A stretch of 37,429 bases of DNA, from NCBI GenBank assembly GCA_902363675.1, contig CABJAV010000026.1, forward strand, positions 1 through 37,429, given 5' to 3'. This document shows positions 34,738 to 37,429 of this stretch, in pieces. The notes under the pieces are model-generated. The model worked only from the letters and a program-made list of their open reading frames with translations. It did not search any database and was not told the origin of the DNA. Both the position numbers and the translations under genes were made by a program. Each line of letters starts with the position of its first letter. Positions within the stretch are counted from its first letter, which is position 1. This DNA is from Lachnospiraceae bacterium (lineage in GTDB: Bacteria > Bacillota > Clostridia > Lachnospirales > Lachnospiraceae).

Positions 34738-34766
34738 TTGACATTGAAAATGATAGGTGTTATTTT
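34738..34766 (+). promoter_or_regulatory. Probable promoter of the xylanase gene
   Basis: TTGACA (34738-34743) and TATTTT (34761-34766) are 17 bp apart, 38 bp before the start. An alternative -10, TATAAT, lies at 34698-34703 with a poorer -35. The rest of the 280-bp AT-rich spacer shows no gene. Confidence 0.5.
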
Positions 34767-34804
34767 TGAAAATGTAAATATGCATTAAAAAAGGAGAAGA
34801 ATGA

Positions 34805-37429
34805 ATGAAAAATGCAAAAAAAATTGTAAAAGAATGTTTTAGCATTATGCTTGTTGCAGCAATGCTAATATTGTTGCTGCCCATTCAGGCGTATGCAGCG
34901 CAGACAACACAGACTCTGAGGTCAACTTATGGTAGTACATATGGTCATGTAGGAACCTGTATTAATTATAGCCAGTTGACAAACCAGTCTGTATTAAATC
35001 ATGTGAAATCACAGTATAATAGCATAACTTTGGAAAATGAGATGAAGCCTGACAGTTTACTTGGGGGATATGCAAATAAAATATCTGTTTCACAGGCAAA
35101 AAGTATGGGATATTATATTCCGGATAATTACAAAGAATCTACTGTCCCGAAGATTAATTTTGATACAGTAGATAAGGTGATGAAAATTTGTTATGAAAAC
35201 GGCATTGGTATGAGGGCGCACACGCTTGTATGGCATAGCCAGACACCGCAATGGTTTTTCAAAAACGAATACTCAGCATCGAATGGATATGTTTCACAAT
35301 CTGTTATGGATGCCAGAATGGAATTTTATATAAAGACAGTTATGAATCATGTTTATAGTAGTAGTTATGGAAGTTGTGTTTATGCATGGGATGTTGTAAA
35401 TGAGTATCTTCATGCTACAAATTCAGGCTGGGAAGCTGTTTATGGAAAATGTGGAAATAGGCCGGCTTTTGTAAAACGTGCTTACCAGTACGCATATGAT
35501 TGTCTTGATTATTATGGACTTTCTGGTAAGGTATCACTTTTTTATAATGATTTTAATACATATATGGAAGTAAATGATGTAATTACGATGATTAATTACA
35601 TTAACTCTGACAAAAAATTATGTAATGGTGTTGGAATGCAGTCTCATGTAGGAACAACTTTTCCAAGTGTAGATTATTATACGCAGGCACTAAAGGCATT
35701 CGTGAATGCAGGATTTGAGGTACAGATAACGGAGCTGGATACTTCAAGTAAATCAATCTCAGATCAGGCGAATTATGTATACCAACTTATGAAAAATGTA
35801 AATTCTGTTAAAAAATCAGGGGGAAATATTTCGGGAATAACACTTTGGGGAATATCTGATGATGTTTCATGGATTTCAGCAAGCGAATATCCATTATTAT
35901 TCTCATCGTTAAATGTGCCGAAGGATTCTTATTACAAATTTATCCAGGCATATAATGAATCAGGATTTGTTAATAGTTCAGGAAATAATAATCAAGGAGG
36001 TACTGGTACAGGAAGCCAGAATTATTCTACATTATCAGATGGGTGGTATTATATAAAAAATGTTAATGCCCAGAAATATCTTCAGGTTCAAGGAAACAAA
36101 GCCCAAAGTGGACAAAATGTTGAATTGGGAAGTGGAAATGGATCTTCGGGTCAGCGCTGGTATCTTTCAAATAAGGGAAGTGGACAGATAACACTAAAAA
36201 GTGAACTTGGATATATGCTTGACGTTACAGGTGGAAAGAATGCAGATGGTACAAATATACAAATCTGTTCAGAGAATGGTGCAACGGCTCAGACGTTTAT
36301 GTTAAAGTCAAATGGAAATAATCAATATGGCATTGTAACTAAAAACAGTGAGGGCGCTAAAGGTCTTGATGCATCAAATAGAGGAACGTATGAAGGTACG
36401 AATGTACAACAGTATAGTTATTATGGAGGAATTAATCAGCTTTGGGTATTTGAGCCAATAAGATCTGATAATAATAATGGTACAATTGCCAATGGGTGGT
36501 ATTATATAAAGAATGTAAATGCCCAGAAATATCTTCAGGTTCAAGGAAACAAAGCCCAAAGTGGACAAAATGTTGAATTGGGAAGTGGAAATGGATCTTC
36601 AGGTCAGCGCTGGTATCTTTCAAATAAGGGAAGTGGACAGATAACACTAAAAAGTGAACTTGGATATATGCTTGACGTTACAGGTGGAAAGAATGCAGAT
36701 GGTACAAATATACAAATCTGTTCAGAGAATGGTGCAACGGCTCAGACGTTTATGTTAAAGTCAAATGGAAATAATCAATATGGCATTGTAACTAAAAACA
36801 GTGAGGGCGCTAAAGGTCTTGATGCATCAAATAGAGGAACGTATGAAGGTACGAATGTACAACAGTATAGTTATTATGGAGGAATTAATCAGCTTTGGGT
36901 ATTTGAGCCAATAAGATCTGATAATAATAATGGTACAATTGCCAATGGGTGGTATTATATAAAGAATGTAAATGCCCAGAAATATCTTCAGGTTCAAGGA
37001 AACAAAGCCCAAAGTGGACAAAATGTTGAATTGGGAAGTGGAAATGGATCTTCAGGTCAGCGCTGGTATCTTTCAAATAAGGGAAGTGGACAGATAACAC
37101 TAAAAAGTGAACTTGGATATATGCTTGACGTTACAGGTGGAAAGAATGCAGATGGTACAAATATACAAATCTGTTCAGAGAATGGTGCAACAGCTCAGAC
37201 GTTTATGTTAAAGTCAAATGGAAATAATCAATATGGCATTGTAACTAAAACCAGTGAGGGCGCTAAAGGTCTTGATGCATCAAATAAAGGAACGTATGAA
37301 GGTACGAATGTACAACAGTATAGTTATTATGGAGGAATTAATCAGCTTTGGGTATTTGAGCCAATAAGATCTGATAATAATAATGGTACAATTGCCAATG
37401 GGTGGTATTATATAAAGAATGTAAATGCC
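34805..37429 (+). CDS. Secreted GH10 endo-xylanase with tandem ricin-type lectin modules (3' end outside window)
   Basis: The frame is open for 875 codons to the window end. A signal peptide (residues 1-31, ending AYA) is followed by a GH10 catalytic domain (about 38-385) with RAHTLVWHSQTPQWF, acid/base Glu200 in WDVVNEYL and nucleophile Glu310 in ITELDTSS; it cuts β-1,4-xylan outside the cell. A Gly/Asn/Ser-rich linker leads to ricin-type (CBM13-like) modules at about 412-560, 563-711 and 714-862, with a fourth starting at the edge. Each has QRW, QTF and QLW motifs. AGGAG lies 8 bp before ATG 34805; an overlapping ATG at 34801 leads to an early stop. No anchor is seen before the edge. Confidence 0.93.
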   Translation, partial: MKNAKKIVKECFSIMLVAAMLILLLPIQAYAAQTTQTLRSTYGSTYGHVGTCINYSQLTNQSVLNHVKSQYNSITLENEMKPDSLLGGYANKISVSQAKSMGYYIPDNYKESTVPKINFDTVDKVMKICYENGIGMRAHTLVWHSQTPQWFFKNEYSASNGYVSQSVMDARMEFYIKTVMNHVYSSSYGSCVYAWDVVNEYLHATNSGWEAVYGKCGNRPAFVKRAYQYAYDCLDYYGLSGKVSLFYNDFNTYMEVNDVITMINYINSDKKLCNGVGMQSHVGTTFPSVDYYTQALKAFVNAGFEVQITELDTSSKSISDQANYVYQLMKNVNSVKKSGGNISGITLWGISDDVSWISASEYPLLFSSLNVPKDSYYKFIQAYNESGFVNSSGNNNQGGTGTGSQNYSTLSDGWYYIKNVNAQKYLQVQGNKAQSGQNVELGSGNGSSGQRWYLSNKGSGQITLKSELGYMLDVTGGKNADGTNIQICSENGATAQTFMLKSNGNNQYGIVTKNSEGAKGLDASNRGTYEGTNVQQYSYYGGINQLWVFEPIRSDNNNGTIANGWYYIKNVNAQKYLQVQGNKAQSGQNVELGSGNGSSGQRWYLSNKGSGQITLKSELGYMLDVTGGKNADGTNIQICSENGATAQTFMLKSNGNNQYGIVTKNSEGAKGLDASNRGTYEGTNVQQYSYYGGINQLWVFEPIRSDNNNGTIANGWYYIKNVNAQKYLQVQGNKAQSGQNVELGSGNGSSGQRWYLSNKGSGQITLKSELGYMLDVTGGKNADGTNIQICSENGATAQTFMLKSNGNNQYGIVTKTSEGAKGLDASNKGTYEGTNVQQYSYYGGINQLWVFEPIRSDNNNGTIANGWYYIKNVNA
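36041..37429 (+). repeat. Near-identical 453-bp tandem repeats encoding ricin-type modules
   Basis: Units begin at 36041, 36494, 36947 and 37400, exactly 453 bp (151 codons) apart; the fourth is cut by the window end. Units 2 and 3 differ at only a few bases, including synonymous sites, which points to recent duplication or gene conversion. The copy number beyond the window is unknown and could be mis-assembled. Confidence 0.95.

Noticed and set aside
36374..37100. Repeated minus-strand frames opposite the xylanase modules
   Set aside because: They are identical to one another only because the 453-bp DNA repeats; they are shadows of the coding strand and have no ribosome binding sites.

Overview
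The window looks like a chromosomal stretch from a gut Firmicute of the Lachnospiraceae type (inference). The grounds are moderate-to-low GC, strong GGAGG ribosome binding sites, a T-box-controlled threonyl-tRNA synthetase without a TGS domain, MATE and cytidylate-kinase-like genes side by side, and arabinoxylan-degrading enzymes (GH51, a GH43 remnant, GH10) with a regulator of the ArsR-HTH plus jelly-roll type. Family names are from recognition of the sequence, not from searches.

Left arm (1-7140): probably the worn end of an integrated mobile element. It holds the tail of an unrecognised gene, a DUF6040-like coiled-coil membrane protein whose 5' end looks lost, a short coding scrap, then a leftward module of response regulator, histidine kinase, ABC ATPase and large FtsX-type permease. 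Shared operator-like sequences lie upstream of both the regulator and the ABC genes. Two small genes (DUF6061-like, DUF6199-like) follow.

Defence remnant (7230-13132): the distal part of a type II Wadjet (Jet) anti-plasmid system. jetC (SMC-like ATPase) and jetD (Toprim nuclease) look intact, but jetB survives only as its C-terminal half with an in-frame stop, and jetA is absent.

Housekeeping block (13256-20722): a double zinc-ribbon membrane protein, a secreted LolA-like protein, a chemoreceptor, thrS with a complete T-box leader (Thr specifier ACC), and a leftward MATE exporter.

Operon 20971-25431: DegV protein, ABC ATPase, ABC permease, and a second, different JetD/DUF2220-like Toprim protein whose ribosome binding site lies at the permease stop codon. 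No jetABC genes accompany it. Downstream is a gene-free stretch with a 74-bp tandem array of hairpin-forming units, a truncated ABC ATPase gene, and a strong promoter feeding a structured leader with a duplicated motif, ending in a terminator just ahead of a second MATE gene and a cytidylate-kinase-like gene.

Right arm (28147-37429): a scrap combining MarR and cytidylate-kinase pieces on the minus strand, a collapsed GH43 gene, an intact GH51 arabinofuranosidase, a DUF6171-like protein, a leftward ArsR/jelly-roll regulator, a DUF7662-like protein behind a palindromic promoter, a truncated DUF6508-like gene, a second chemoreceptor, and a secreted GH10 xylanase with near-identical 453-bp ricin-type modules running off the window end. 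The repeated theme is decay next to intact genes: at least five gene remnants beside functional operons. The best candidates for new biology are the ABC-coupled orphan JetD-like protein, the duplicated-motif leader of the MATE gene, and the 74-bp hairpin array.
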